Source of the DNA: Vigna angularis
Taxonomy: Eukaryota; Streptophyta; Magnoliopsida; Fabales; Fabaceae
Direction: 5' to 3'
Length of the DNA: 64,000 nucleotides
Assembly (NCBI RefSeq): GCF_016808095.1
Contig: NC_068971.1
Coordinates: forward strand, 11,730,501-11,794,500
The first letter of the stretch is position 1, and every line of letters begins with the position of its first letter. Positions 46,422 to 58,817 of the stretch are shown here, piece by piece. Position numbers and translations under genes: made by a program. The notes under the pieces were generated by a model. The model saw only the letters and a list, made by a program, of their open reading frames with translations, searched no databases and was not told the DNA's origin.

Positions 46422-47026
46422 TATTTGATACACAATTTTTTATGTACTTATATTCCTTTACTGTTTATGTAAATTAATTCTTAATTCATTTCAATCCATA
46501 CCCTTTATTGTTTATTTTTATTTGTTTCGTATATTGTTTGTCTTGAATTCCTCTGTTTAACACAATTATTCATTCAAACTTCTAGCTTACAAATGCACAA
46601 CAAAAAAGTAATTATAAAATTTATACTAGTTATTTGAAGTGAATTTCCATATACAAGTCATGCTCAATCTAATTTGACACGACTTGAGTCATACATAACT
46701 TGCTTTGATTTGGACTTGATTTGTCTCAACTTGACTTAGACATGTTTCGATCAACTTAAAATGTTGTTTACCTAGTTTAACTTGATTTAATTGTGACATG
46801 ACTTTGTGTTTGAATTTGAATTAAATATATATAAATACTTTTTAAGTACTTTTTTTTATTTTCATTTTTAAATAAGTTTTTTACTTTAAAAAATTAACCT
46901 ATACTGGTCATGATCAATTAGACTTTGGTTAGCATTTTGATTTTATAAACTTTCTAAGGTTTTTTTGTTTCCAATAAAAAAACACCCTGGAAACAAAAGC
47001 AAATTGACAGGTCTTGGTGTGACAGT
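46422..47026. other. AT-rich spacer
   Basis: Repeated CTTGA/TTGACT words near 46680-46800 are the only pattern. No gene seen. Confidence 0.55.
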
Positions 47027-47059
47027 CACTAGTGAAAAAAGGACTTATTACGCACCTAT

Positions 47060-47635
47060 TATGCTTTGGTTCAGCAGAAACCGAAGCATAATATGGCGCG
47101 GTGGCAATTTTGAAATTTTCGGGACAATATAGACCTCCGTTGTGGCAGAACCGAAGCCAAAAACCCTGCAAAACGCTGACAATCCAGTCAGTTGTCTGAT
47201 GGAAATCTCTGTACAAAGCTTTTGGCCTCGGTTCTCTGCAGAACCGAGGCCATAACCAATGATAGAAACTTGGCAATTGAAACGGTCAGTTATTTTGCTG
47301 ATGTATGCAGGAGATTCGGCCTCGGTTCCCTTCAGAACCGATGTCGTACGTCACTGCAAACTTTTGACATTCCCATATTGCAGTCTTACAATAAAAGCGG
47401 AAGTTAGAGGGTCAAACATTTGGCCTCGGTTCCACCCAGAACCGATGCCATAAAGTCTGTTCTGACCCCTCTTTGACTTATTTAAATATTTAATATATAT
47501 ATTTGGGGTTTTTGGCCTCGGTTTGGCGAGGAACCGAGTCAAAATGTCTAACCGAAAATTGCAAAACTGCCATTTTGAATTTTTTTAAATGACTTTAGGC
47601 CCTCGATTTGATGGAAAATCGAGGTAGTAACTTTA
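47060..47635. repeat. Subterminal hairpin repeats of the outer CACTA
   Basis: Seven inverted pairs of the form GGCCTCGGTTC ... GAACCGAGGCC with short loops lie near 47067, 47127, 47220, 47317, 47420, 47513 and 47600. They are more diverged toward the ends of the group. Such subterminal repeats are the binding sites for the accessory transposition protein in the maize En/Spm system. Confidence 0.8.
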
Positions 47636-48258
47636 AGTAGGTTAAAGTAATATTACAGAGAGGGAACAATTTTTGTCTTCCTCACGAAACTGTTCAAACT
47701 CTCTACAAAGCTCTCCTCCGTCGTGTCTTGCCTCTCGTTTTCTTTCCATTTCGACCGATGATCCTTGATTTTTATTGCTGTCGTGGCCTTCGTGATCATT
47801 TTGGAAGCATTTGCACCAATCAAAATCAGTTTTGAAGCATTATTGTGTCGTCGCTGTTGTTTGTTCATTTTTTTTTCCCGTTTTTGGTTTGTTTAGATAC
47901 ATTTTTTGATTATTTTGTTGCGTTTTTTATTATTTTGATTGATGAGACTTACGTTTTGTTGTATTTGTGTGTAGGTATTGTGATTTTACTGTGATTCAAA
48001 ATGCGAGTAGTCGTTTCTTCTCCATTGATGTCTCTTTTTTCATGCTCTCAGGTTCCTATTGTGTTTACTACTTTTTTTGAATTTTTAATTTTTTGTATGT
48101 TGAATATATGTAATGATGTGTGATTGAATGTTTGAATTGATCATTTGAATGTTTATTAATTGTATGATTGTATGACTGAATTGACTGTATGATTGAATTG
48201 ATTTAATGTTAAATATGTATAATTGTATAATTCTATGATTGTAATTTTGTAGAACATT

Positions 48259-51200
48259 TTGGAATATTTAAGTATGGATCAAAATTGGATTAATTTACCG
48301 CGCATTAGTGTTAAGTACGAGAGAGGAGTAGAGGAATTTATACAATTTGCACAACATAATAAGGGTAGAAGTGATGATGAAGTGAAGTTTAGATGTCCTT
48401 GTATGAACTGTTTGAATGGGAGAAAGTTGAACGCAACTCAAATTAGGGAACATCTTATATGTGATGGTTTCCTACGATGTTATACAACATGGATATGGCA
48501 CGGCGAAGAAATACATTTTCTGAGTGTCTCCCAAATTGAAAATGTTATTGATTCCTCCATGGAAGTAGATCGATCGGATGAAGACAAATTAGAGGACATG
48601 ATCCGCAATGTTGGCGCATAAAGTTTTGCCAAAGCTCATGTGTATGAGACGATGTCGACTGATGAGGAAACACCTTTGTATGTCGGTTCAACTAAGTTCA
48701 CACGGTTGTCAGCGGTGTTAAGGCTAATGAATTTGAAGGCGACCAATGCATGGACTGATAAGAGTTTCACAGAATTGTTGACGTTGTTGAATGAAATGCT
48801 GCCAGATGGAAATACACTACCCACTCGTAATTATGATGCGAACAAAATTCTTTGTCCGATGGGTATGGAGTATAAAAGGATACATGTTTGTCCCAATGAC
48901 TGCATTTTATATAGGAAAGAGTTTGAATTTTTGAAAAAGTGTCCAAAATGTGGGTTATCATGATACAAGTCAAAAAACAATAATGAAGATAATGGTCAGA
49001 TAGGAAAAAATGGATCTGCTTTGAAAGTAGTTTGATACCTTCCAATTGTGCCCAAACTTAAGCGTCTGTTTGCGAATCCAAAAGATGCTAAAAACCTTAG
49101 ATGGCATGCAAATGAGAGAAAAATATATAGGTTGCTTCGTCATCCAGCTGATTCAAAGCAATGGAAAAATATTGATCAACAATTCCTCTAATTTGGTCAA
49201 GAATGTAGAAATATTAGGCTTGGTTTAGCCGCTGATGGAATGACCCATTTGGTAATTTAAGTACCAATCACAGTTGTTGGCCAGTTATTTTGATAATTTA
49301 CAACTTATCTCCTGCATTGTGCATAAAGAGGAAGTACATGATGTTGTCTATGATGATATCTGGTCCAAAGCAGCTTGGAAATGACATTGATGTTTATCTA
49401 AGCCCATTACTTGAAGACTTGAAGTTGTTGTGGGTTGATGGGGTTGAAATATTTGATGCCTTCGCTTCTGAAACTTTTGTGATGCGTGCAATGTTATTTT
49501 GCACCATTAATGACTTCCTAGCTTATGGTAATTTGTCAGGATACAATGTCAAGGGTCTTAAAGCATATCATATATGTGAAGAAAACACTACGACTCAGCA
49601 ATTGAAACACGGAAGGAAGACAATGTATATGCGTCATCGGAGACTTTTAAAATGTAATCATCCATATCGAAGGTTAAAAAAAGCATTCAATGGATATTAA
49701 GAGAGGGACGAAGCACCAAATCCACTTACTGGCATTCAAATCCTTGAAAAAGTTAATAAAATACATCATGTATTTGGGAAAACTTCCAAGAAGTCATCTG
49801 TAACGACCCCTTGGAAGAAGAAATCAATATTCTTTGATCTTCCATACTGGTCAAAGTTAGATGTTAGATATTGCATAGATGTGATGCATGTAGAGAAGAA
49901 TGTGTGTGATAGTTTGATTGGTACACTATTCAACATTCAGGGAAAGACAAAAGATGGAGTGAATGCTCGTTTGGATCTGGTTGACATGAAGATCCGAGAA
50001 GAGTTGGCACCCAGGGAGATTGGTAAACGTACTTATTTTCCCCCTGCATGTTACACAATGTCCAGACAAGAGAAGATAAGTTTTTGCCTTTGTTTAAAGA
50101 GTATCAAGGTACCACAAGGATACTCTTCAAATATGAAGAGTTTAGTGTCGGTGCAAGACTTAAAGCTTGTTGGCATGAAGTCTCACGATTGCCACGTTTT
50201 AATGCAACAATTGTTACCGGTGGCTATTCATGGAAGTTTGCCCAAAAATGTTAGGCAGACCATAAACAGGTTGTGTTCATTTTTCTCGTCAATTTGTTGT
50301 AAAGTCATCGATCCTACAAAGTTAGATGAAATTCAATGCGAGATTTTTATCATCTTGTGTCAACTAGAGATGTTTTTCCCTCCATCTTTTTTTGACATCA
50401 TGGTACATTTACTTGTTCATTAATCAAGTTGTGCGGACCGGTATACTTAAGATGGATGTATCATATTGAGCGTTATATGAAGATTTTGAAAGGGTACGTT
50501 AAAAATTCGTATCGTCCCGAAGGTTCAATGATTGAAAGGTATATTGCTGAAGAAAGTATCGAGTTTTGTTCAGATTACATGACTTCGATAAATCCAATAG
50601 GAGTTCCTCGCACATCATGGTTGAATAAATGTTCTACAAGTAAAAGCATCCGAGGTGTGAATGTGGTGACCAAAGATCGCGAAGAATTGTTGCAAGCACA
50701 TCTTTATATGTTGAACAACACAGATGAGGTGATCCCTTTTTTGGAAGCACACCAAGTCATTGTGAAAAATAAAAATCCAAGACAATAAGAGAAATGTCAG
50801 TTGATGGAGCATAATAGAACATTTATGTCTTAGTTCAAATCTAAAGTTGACAAAGAGCCACATTCTTCTCAGACTTTGTTGTGGCTTGCAAATGGTTTAA
50901 AGTTTGATGTCATATGTTGTACAAGTTATGAAATCAATAATTGCACATTCTATATGAAGACTTTGAATGATAAAAGCACAGTACAAAATAGTGGAGTCAG
51001 TCTAGAAGTTGAGTCGCTCTAATTTTCCACATCAAAAGATCAAAATCTTGTACTTTGATCAATGAGATATTATGGTATAATAGAAGAGATATGGGAGGTT
51101 GATTACACTAAGTTTTTTGTTTCATTGTTCAAATGTAAGTGGTTTGACAATAAGAGTGGTGTGAAAATAGATGAATCGGGTATGACACTAGTTGATTTTC

Positions 51201-51460
51201 GAAAGGTGGATTATCGAGAGGAACTGTTTATCATGGTACATCAAGCATCTCAGGTTTTTTATGTCAAAGATCCTACGTCTGATCATTGGTATGTCGCTCT
51301 TCAAGGCAAAAAACAAATTGAAGTTAACGAAGACAATCTGATTAATATTCATATTGTTGACAACCATTCATTGAAAACAACGACAAATTTGGATGACCAC
51401 CCTTTACTTGACGATGTACATGCAATTCAGTCAGATCATGATGAGGGGATATACATATGA
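48259..51460 (+). pseudogene. CACTA transposase (tnp2 type), broken
   Basis: Domains in order: Transpos_assoc-like zinc region (MDQNWINLPRISVKYERG ... CPCMNCLNG, 48273-48500); Transposase_21-like parts (CPMGMEYKRIHVCPNDCILY near 48855-48960, PKLKRLFANPKDAKNLRWHA near 49053, SGPKQLGNDIDVYLSPLLED near 49360); DVMHVEKNVCDSLIGTLFNI and the DUF4218-like part (LPVAIHGSLPKNVRQTINRL, 50210-50420; YIAEESIEFCSDYM near 50540); and a DUF4216-like part (51062-51340, WEVDYTKFFVSLFKCKWFD). Stops occur at 48619, 48961, 49033 and elsewhere, with frame changes. It is inactive as read. Confidence 0.85.
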
Positions 51461-51623
51461 CCAATCCATTTATTTATGTATGAATTTCAAATTTGTGTAT
51501 AAGTTTTTTATTAATATTACATAAGTCTTTTATTAATATTTCATATGACCCCTATTACATGTTTTGTTAAATTATATGATATTACATAAGTCTTTTATTA
51601 ATATTTCATGTTGTTATTTATTT

Positions 51624-53432
51624 TGACAAATATATCTCTGACCACCCACATTCATCAGGGGATGAGGCTCCCTCATTTAGACCTACTAGAGGAGCCACCA
51701 GGTTGAAACAACTGATGGTAAGAAGAAATAGTGGTGAAAGGACACCTATGGATGTTAATGTCATCACTGGTGTGACATCTGGCCCAAGTGTTTATCATCT
51801 ATTGTTGAGCAATTTCGGAGTTTTAAGACTAAGTTAACCTCGAGATATATATTTGGAGGCAAAAAAAATGAGTCTCCATGTAAAAAATATAAGGCCATTT
51901 ATGAGGAGACTTGGCGCCTCTTTGTACAAAGTCGGACATCAGAGGAATGGCAGGTTAGTATAGTTGATATTATTCAATTCTTCATTAACAAATATATATC
52001 ATATGAACTACTTAATTCAATATATGTGACAGACAACAAGAAACAAAGCACAAGGAATAAGTGCTCAAAATAAGAACCCCCACCTATTATCTCGTGGTGG
52101 GTATAGGAAGCTTGAGGAGAAAATCCTCAAGCAAAAGGCAGAAGATAGACCATCATTTGAGGGTGGTAACCCCCAACCTCCTTCTCCACCTTCTCGGCAT
52201 GATAAGTGGAAGTTGGTTCGTTTAAGATCATCAGGGGACTACTCTTCTGAGACTGCATGACAAATATCTGAAAGAATTGTAAGTTATAGTTATTCCTAAA
52301 AGAATAATAGTTTCATTATATATACTACATTGAACTTTTTAAAGAATAATGATGCTTTTTTATGTTACATGACTTCTTGGTTGAGCAGAGCTCCTAAGGT
52401 CAATTCACTCCAGAGGGTCACCAGGATATTTTTACCACTGCAATTGGACGACCTAAGCACCCTGGACGTGTGCGTGTTACTGGTACTGTAGTAGGCATTC
52501 GAGATTATTTTGGGAGTTCTTCGCATCAGACTTCATATGCATACATTGAAGAACAAGAACAAAGGCTGACACAAGAGATCTCAAAAAAGCTTAGGGCGAA
52601 GCTTAGGACAAAATTGTATGATGAAGTCACTATAGAAGTGACTGACAGAGTTATGCGCCAATTCTAGCAGCAAATTGAGAGTTATGGGATGCGTCCACAG
52701 CCATCTCCAGTACAGGAACCTATTGTGCCTCCCACAGGTAAAATCAATAAACATTTATGTTCAATAATTTATTATTTTTATAATCTAACATTTACTCTGA
52801 CAGGGAGAAGCGGGAAAGGAAGTTGTTCAGCACTAACTGTCCCAGGGGATGAAGGGGATGACATGGACGATGCTAGTCCATGTCTGCTATACGTTTTAGA
52901 TGGTACCGGGACGATGTTGGTAGTTGTGGAATAGTGTTTAAGGTAGCGACTGTTGTTCATGGTATGGAGTTATCAGAGGATGAGGTGAAGGTATCAATAG
53001 ACGACATTATCATGCCAGATGCCTCAGTTCCTCTGCACACATATGAGATTTTTACTATGGCACAGGCATTCCAGTCTTTTATCGCTTGGCCTAAACACTT
53101 GGTTGGTTCGGTTTCTGACCCCCCGGTATGGACTTCTACTTTACACTTGTCAATTTCAAATTTTACATGTTATTGATGTTGAAACTTATCCTATTTTTCT
53201 ATGTAACAACAGACGCATGGACAAGAGAAGATTCGTTTATCTGAGGACGATCTGTTGGTGCATTGCAACAACTTTGTGACATCATTGGATATGAGCCTAT
53301 GAAGGTTGAATATGATACTAATGTATTTCGGAGAGGCTCTGAGGTCCTAATATACCTGCATAACCAAGATGTTAGGGAGCTTGCGTCAGGAAAAGAAGAG
53401 TTGAATATTACATTAATTCAGCTATGGATGAT
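51624..53432 (+). pseudogene. CACTA second gene (Transposase_24 / TNPD-like), broken
   Basis: At least five exons with consensus borders: 51624-51952 (TSRYIFGGKKNESPCKKYKA, ETWRLFVQSRTSEEWQ), 52034-52278 (HLLSRGGYRKLEEKILKQKA), 52389-52737 (FTPEGHQDIFTTAIGRPKHP), 52804-53126 (FQSFIAWPKHLVGSVSDPP) and 53213-53432 (DVRELASGKEELNITLIQLW). The last exon resembles the region before the Ulp1-like protease domain of these proteins. Internal stops (near 52257 and 52665), a frame change near 53260 and a deletion in the first exon make it a pseudogene. Its 3' part is displaced by the LTR at 53531. Confidence 0.75.
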
Positions 53433-54025
53433 GTAAGTCTATGAGCAATTATTTATATAAAATTGATATATCAAGTATACTTATATCAAAGGTAATATTT
53501 GATTTCAAGTATATGTTTGGTGTTAGTAACTGTAACACCCTAATATTTTAAAGGGTATTACTGATAGTTAGAGACTAAATTAATTTGATATCTCATATAA
53601 ACAATCAAACTTTATTTCAATTACTCCAAAGTACAATACCAAACTTACAAACGTTAAACAATATAGTCTTCACCATTGAAATATCAACTTATAAGTTTTA
53701 CACAACATAATCTTCCCAATACAAATTTATTCTTTTTACAAAAAATCCCTAAAAGTTTTTCCCCGCATCTCTCTCATCTCTAAGCTTTTTCAACCGCATC
53801 TGCAACATTATCTAATCACATATAACATGAGTTATCTGATCATAGTACAAACAAATAAGGGTAAGCCAACCATATCATAAAATCATTAAACTTGTAATAA
53901 AAATATTATAATCATGTGTTTCTGCAATTGAATAAAATATCATTATTCCGATGTCATTAATTCATCGTTATCAAAATCATCTTTCTCCTTTCCATAAATC
54001 TTACAAGTGTACCATGCTTACTCAT

Positions 54026-54210
54026 GAAGCCTTATGGTCAGACCGCTCTCTGCCTGCTTCCTTAAGCCTCACTTATATACTATGTCTTACTTTCTGAAGC
54101 CTTATGGTCAGACCCCTCTCTACCTGCTTCTATATAACTTACGAATCATATGTTTATGTCAAAGCCTTATGGTCAGACCACTTTCTGCCTGCTTTCATAA
54201 ACCTCAGGTG
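54026..54210. repeat. Three-unit tandem repeat (as at 1511)
   Basis: Units with AAGCCTTATGGTCAGACC start near 54026, 54096 and 54161. Confidence 0.8.
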
Positions 54211-55193
54211 TTACATTGCTCATACCAAACTCTCATGGTATAACTCGAACATACTACTCCCGGTAGTAAACATCATTTCATAAGTAATGATTTCTCATAT
54301 CCACTCCAACATTTCATAAAACCAACAATTCATACCCTCTTATCCATCTAACTCAATCATGTTCATTCTTTAATCATGAATTCATAATAACCCGTTTTGG
54401 TATCAATAAATTAAACATATTGCCAGATATCATGCTTCATATTATAAACTCATTTTTGCCCATAACGAGTATAACTCAACGTATTTTCACCAAACAAAGA
54501 TCATGGATCAACCAAAATATATCAACATATCTTAGGAAATACATATTAAAGTCTGGGCTCAATGTAATAAAATATATATGAAATTTTTACCATGATAATA
54601 TTATGCATCTACAATCAACTTGTTTTATTTTATTTTCATCCTAGTATGGATTTTTCTTTATTCCAGTTGGTCACCGGAGAGGACCCAGATGTCTGAACAC
54701 ATCAAACTCACCTTCGACGCTAGCACATATGACTAGTCACAACTGACTGGACCAGGCCAGGGCTGCTCTATGATCAGGGATGTGCCAACTCAGGTTTTTA
54801 AGGTTCCTCTATCCTACCAACAAAGAAAGGCCCTCAATAATTAACAATTGATTTATTTAAATTATCTATCATGTTCTCTTATGCTCTAAATTTGAAATGC
54901 CAAAATTCTAATGTGTTCACTTCCTCTCATAGCAACCTCAAACAATATCTGTACATCTATTTAATACCCATATATAAGCTATTTCAGAACCCTTACTTCA
55001 GATCTTCCAACAAGATCAATTTCAGCCAACAAACTCATTCAAAACAGATTAAATTCATCACAATAAACATCCATAATAGAATCCATACAAGATAATTATA
55101 AACAATTAACAATAATAAAATATTACTATAAATGGTCATAGAAGAATACAATATTTGACAATCATAAAAATAATCTTAATATAAAATTTTATG

Positions 55194-55560
55194 GGAAACA
55201 AGAAGTTGAATCCGGCAGAGCCGGTTAGACAACTTCTAATCCATCCAACAATACAATATAATTAAATAACAAGAACAATACATGTCTGGGGAAATAAGAA
55301 GTTGAATCTGGCAGAGCCGGTTAGACAACTTCTAATCCATCCAACAATACAATATAATTAAATAACAAGCACAATACATGTCTGGGGAAATAAGAAGTTG
55401 AATCTGGCAGAGCCGGTTAGACAACTTCTAATCCTTCCAAAAATTGCAATAAAATAAATAAGTAAAGCAATAAATAGTTTGGGGAAACAAGAAGTTGAAT
55501 CTGGCAGAGCCGGTTAGACAACTTCTAATCCTTCCAAAAATGTAATAAAATAAGTAAGGA
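55194..55560. repeat. Hairpin array, four units (as at 2707)
   Basis: Units start near 55194, 55287, 55380 and 55480. All have the AGAAGTTG/CAACTTCT arms. In the first the inner stem is CCGGC-AGA-GCCGG (fully paired), where the others have CTGGC (one G-U pair if transcribed). Confidence 0.85.
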
Positions 55561-55583
55561 ACACTACAAGAAAATAGCCAGTT

Positions 55584-55815
55584 ATCTACGGATCAGTATA
55601 TACGGATTCAGATCCGTATATAATATATCTATTATATACGGATGTAATATACGGATCAGTTACATACGGAAAATTCCGTATATAATGAGAGAAAATATTT
55701 ATATACGGAATTTCCGTATATAAAGTCCGTATGTAAGATTGGCGCCTTTGAGCACAATGCTTTCCAAGGATAAACCGTATGTATTTTTCGTATGAAAGGG
55801 GATAAAATATTAGCG
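55584..55815. repeat. Subterminal TACGGA/TCCGTA repeats of the inner CACTA
   Basis: More than ten copies of TACGGA or its complement occur in 230 bp, many as face-to-face pairs such as TACGGATTCAGATCCGTA at 55601. They are typical protein-binding repeats near CACTA ends. Confidence 0.8.
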
Positions 55816-56935
55816 GCTGATAATACATACGGATATGGGAAAAAAATAAATTAAAAAATTGAAATTGTGCTGCTAAAACGTGCATCTCTCTCGAAATGTT
55901 TCCCCTTTCTTTCTCGACAAAACTCTTTCTCCAGAACACCTAAATGCTCCCTCTTGCTCCTCCTTCGATTCTCCCAATCACGAGATTGTATTTTCTTCGT
56001 TGAGCTCTGGCAAGTGAGTTCCAGTGTGGCAGTTGCATTTTGATCATTTCACCATCGCGATTTGGAAGCTTTGAGGTTGTTTTATTGATTGCTTTCTTTG
56101 TCCAAGCCTGGAGCTGTGGTTGTCCCTGTCTCGAGCCCTCTTTCGTCTGGCTGTCCCTGTCTCGAGCCCTTTCCACTTTCGTTGTCCATCGCGCTTTGGT
56201 TCTTCATCCTCTCTCTCGAGCTGACTCCTTCATCAAACACTGTTGTTGGGCGTCATTGTTCGGTGCGGTTCGGTGCTGAAAGAGCAACTTCAACTGGTAA
56301 TTAAATCGTAATGTTGAGCAATCGATGAAATCCTTAAATAGTGAAAATGGCGAACCCTAATCTGGTTTTTTTTTTTTACATATTTGTGGTTCGGCTCCCA
56401 AGCCGTGGTTGGAGTGTTAGGAAGCATCCATTGAGGCTACTGTGTGGCGGTATAAGAAGGTATAAGAAGATTGTTACTCGTATTAAGGACGAAGACATAT
56501 TCTATTTGGAGTTGCGAAAGCCCTTAGTGAAGGAACCAAAGGTGAGTGAGTTCCTTTCGACTATTACAATTTTGTCTTTGTTTGATTCAGTGTTGTGTTG
56601 ATCTGTATGGCTATTGTTAGTTTTCTTGAATTCACGTGTTGTTCATCGTTATCCTTTACTGTCTTGTGTTTTGAGCTTTTAATCATTGTTTGTCTGAGTT
56701 TGTTTGTTTAATTAGGTTTTGAAATGATTTGTTTGAGTTTTAATCAGTTGTTTGACTTCTGTAACAAATGTCCTTAACTAACTGTTACAACGAAAATATA
56801 TTAAGAACATGAGTTTGCAGTGTTGTTACATGAAAAGAAAGATACATTTGCAAGGCAATGCCTAAAAACCCTTGATAAACATAAATAAACTAGAAAACCA
56901 AACCTTGATAAAACATAAGTAAACTACAAAACCAC
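55816..56935 (+). other. Leader and possible first exon of the inner CACTA
   Basis: The sequence turns GC-richer at 55870-56300, with a duplicated TGTCCCTGTCTCGAGCCCT (56121 and 56152). An open segment 56347-56540 (MANPNLVFF...) ends at a GT donor (KEPK then GTGAGT). This could be a first coding exon. I do not recognise the peptide. T-rich intron-like sequence follows. Confidence 0.4.
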
Positions 56936-56939
56936 TAAA

Positions 56940-58817
56940 ACCAACGAAAAAAAGTTACTACTAAGCCATACATAATGGTATGGCTGTTGTACATAGATTT
57001 CTTCCTTGAGTTCTCCATGAAGAAATGCACTTTTCACATGTAATTGAAATATGATCCAGCCATTATGAGCAGCCACTGATAGTATTATTCGGATGGTGTC
57101 TAGCTTGGCAACTGGTGCAAATACTTCTGTATAATCCACTCCATAGTGTTGTGCATAGCCTTTTGCTACTAACCTTGGTTTATACTTATCAATTTCTCCA
57201 TTTTCTCTAAGTTTGGTTCTTGAAAACCCATTTTACTCCAATAGGTTTTGCTCCTGTTGGTGCATCAGTCAATTCCCATGTTTGATTCCTTTCTATTGCT
57301 TCCATCTCTTTCACCATTGCATGTCTCCACTTCTTACTTTTAAGAGCTTCTTCAACTGTTACTGGATCATTTTCTGTTACAATCATAGCACTTTCTCCTG
57401 TTTCATAATCTGCCATCCATATGGGTTTTCTTCTTTGCCTTCTTTCCCTCCCTTCAATTTGAATCTCGGGTATTGGAGTATGAGATTCATTCCAGCTATC
57501 TGTTCCAGCATTGTGTGAATTTGTCCACTGCTGCTCCTCATTTTCTGATTCATCTTCAAGTTGATTTTCAGTGCTTTCTTCATGCTCATCTTTTTCAATA
57601 TTTTTCAACTAGTCTGCAGTCTTATTCTGCTCCCATTTCCAGCTCTGGTCTGCTGTTTTATTTTGCTCCCAGTTCCAACCCTTATATTCTTAAAAAATTA
57701 CATCTCTGCTGATAATAATTTTTTTGTTGATAGGATCAAATAGTCTATATGCCTTAGACTCATCTCTAACTCCAAATAAAACACATGGCTTACTTTTTTC
57801 ATCTAACTTGATTCTTTGTTGATCTGGTGTGTGAACATGGGGTAAGCAACCAAATACTCGAAAATAACTTACAGATGGTTTCACTCCACTCCATGCTTCT
57901 TCAGGGGTTTGATCCTGCACTGCTGTTGTAGGACTTCTATTCAGAATATGGACACACCACTTGGTTGCTTCTGGCCAGAAAATCTTTGGAACTTGCCTTC
58001 CAATTAACATTGAACGAACCATATTCATGATGGTTCGGTTCTTTCTTTCAGTAACCCCATTCTGTTGGGGAGTATAGGCAGCAGTCAACTGTCTCCTTAT
58101 CCCTTCACTTCTACAAAATTCATCAAATATTTTTGAGGAAAATTGACCTCCCCTGTCAGTTCTTAAGCAGATGATGCTTTCTTCTGCTTCCTTTTCCACC
58201 AAAGTTTTGAAATCTCTAAAGAAAGAGAAAGTTTAAGATTTTTCCTTTAAGAAATACACCCAAGTTTTATGTGATAAGTCATCAAAAAAACTTAGGATAT
58301 ATCTCTTATTACTACTGGATGTTGGCTGAATGGGTCCACATAAATCTGCAAGAACCAGCTGTAGCCGTTTAGATGATCTCCACTTACATTTTTTTGATAT
58401 TGAATTTCTGTGTTGTTTTCCAGCCAAGCAATGTACACAGAGCTCCTTAGGGGTTGTGATTGTTGATAGTCCAGTCACCATTTGCTAAGTGACAAGAGTT
58501 TTTAAGCCATCATAACTTAAATGCCCTAGTCTATTATGGCAGAGTTGGGAGTTGTCTTCTTCATTTGTCTGAAAACAGGTTGTCGGTTCCTCTTTTATGA
58601 TTGTTGTTGATTCCCTTTTCATGATTGCTGTCAGAGAAAACATCCTGTTTGCACTCATATGTACCTCCAAAATCAACCCCTTTTCTGAATGAACAATATT
58701 GCGTTTATTGTTCTGAATTGTGATGCTTAAGCCCTTTTCTTGCAGCTGCCCTATACTCAATAGGTTATTCTTGAGTTCTGTAACTATGGCTTGAAAGACA
58801 CAAACTCGCAACTTCAT
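56940..58817 (-). pseudogene. Copia pol fragment (GAG-pre-integrase, integrase, start of RT)
   Basis: On the minus strand: NNLLSIGQLQEKGLSITIQN and LCHNRLGHLSYDGLKTL (58780-58485); a GAG-pre-integrase tail with CVHCLAGKQH; integrase with DLCGPIQPTSS, FFDDLSHKTWVYFLK, LRTDRGGQFSS and TPQQNGVTERKNRT (58480-57690); an acidic linker; EEALKSKKWRHAMVKEMEAI (57370-57310); and the start of RT (DYTEVFAPVAKLDTIRIIL, LHGELKEEIYVQQP, to about 56985). Both ends break off, at about 58790 and 56980, without LTRs, primer site or gag. Stops and frame changes separate the pieces. It is a fragment lodged in the inner CACTA. Confidence 0.85.

Larger units (their letters stand above)
53531..55561. mobile_element. 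Large LTR family A, copy 2, left part
   Basis: It begins TGTAACACCC and matches 1018-3030 closely over its whole length, including the three-unit repeat (54026-54210) and the hairpin array. It stops at 55561 where a CACTA element begins; the remaining third must lie beyond that insertion. The preceding 5 bp are GTAAC, which should recur after the right end. It is inserted in an intron of the outer CACTA's second gene. Confidence 0.9.

Noticed and set aside
55586..56176. Two minus-strand open frames near the inner CACTA end
   Set aside because: The first is a translation of the TACGGA subterminal repeats; the second has no recognisable motif.
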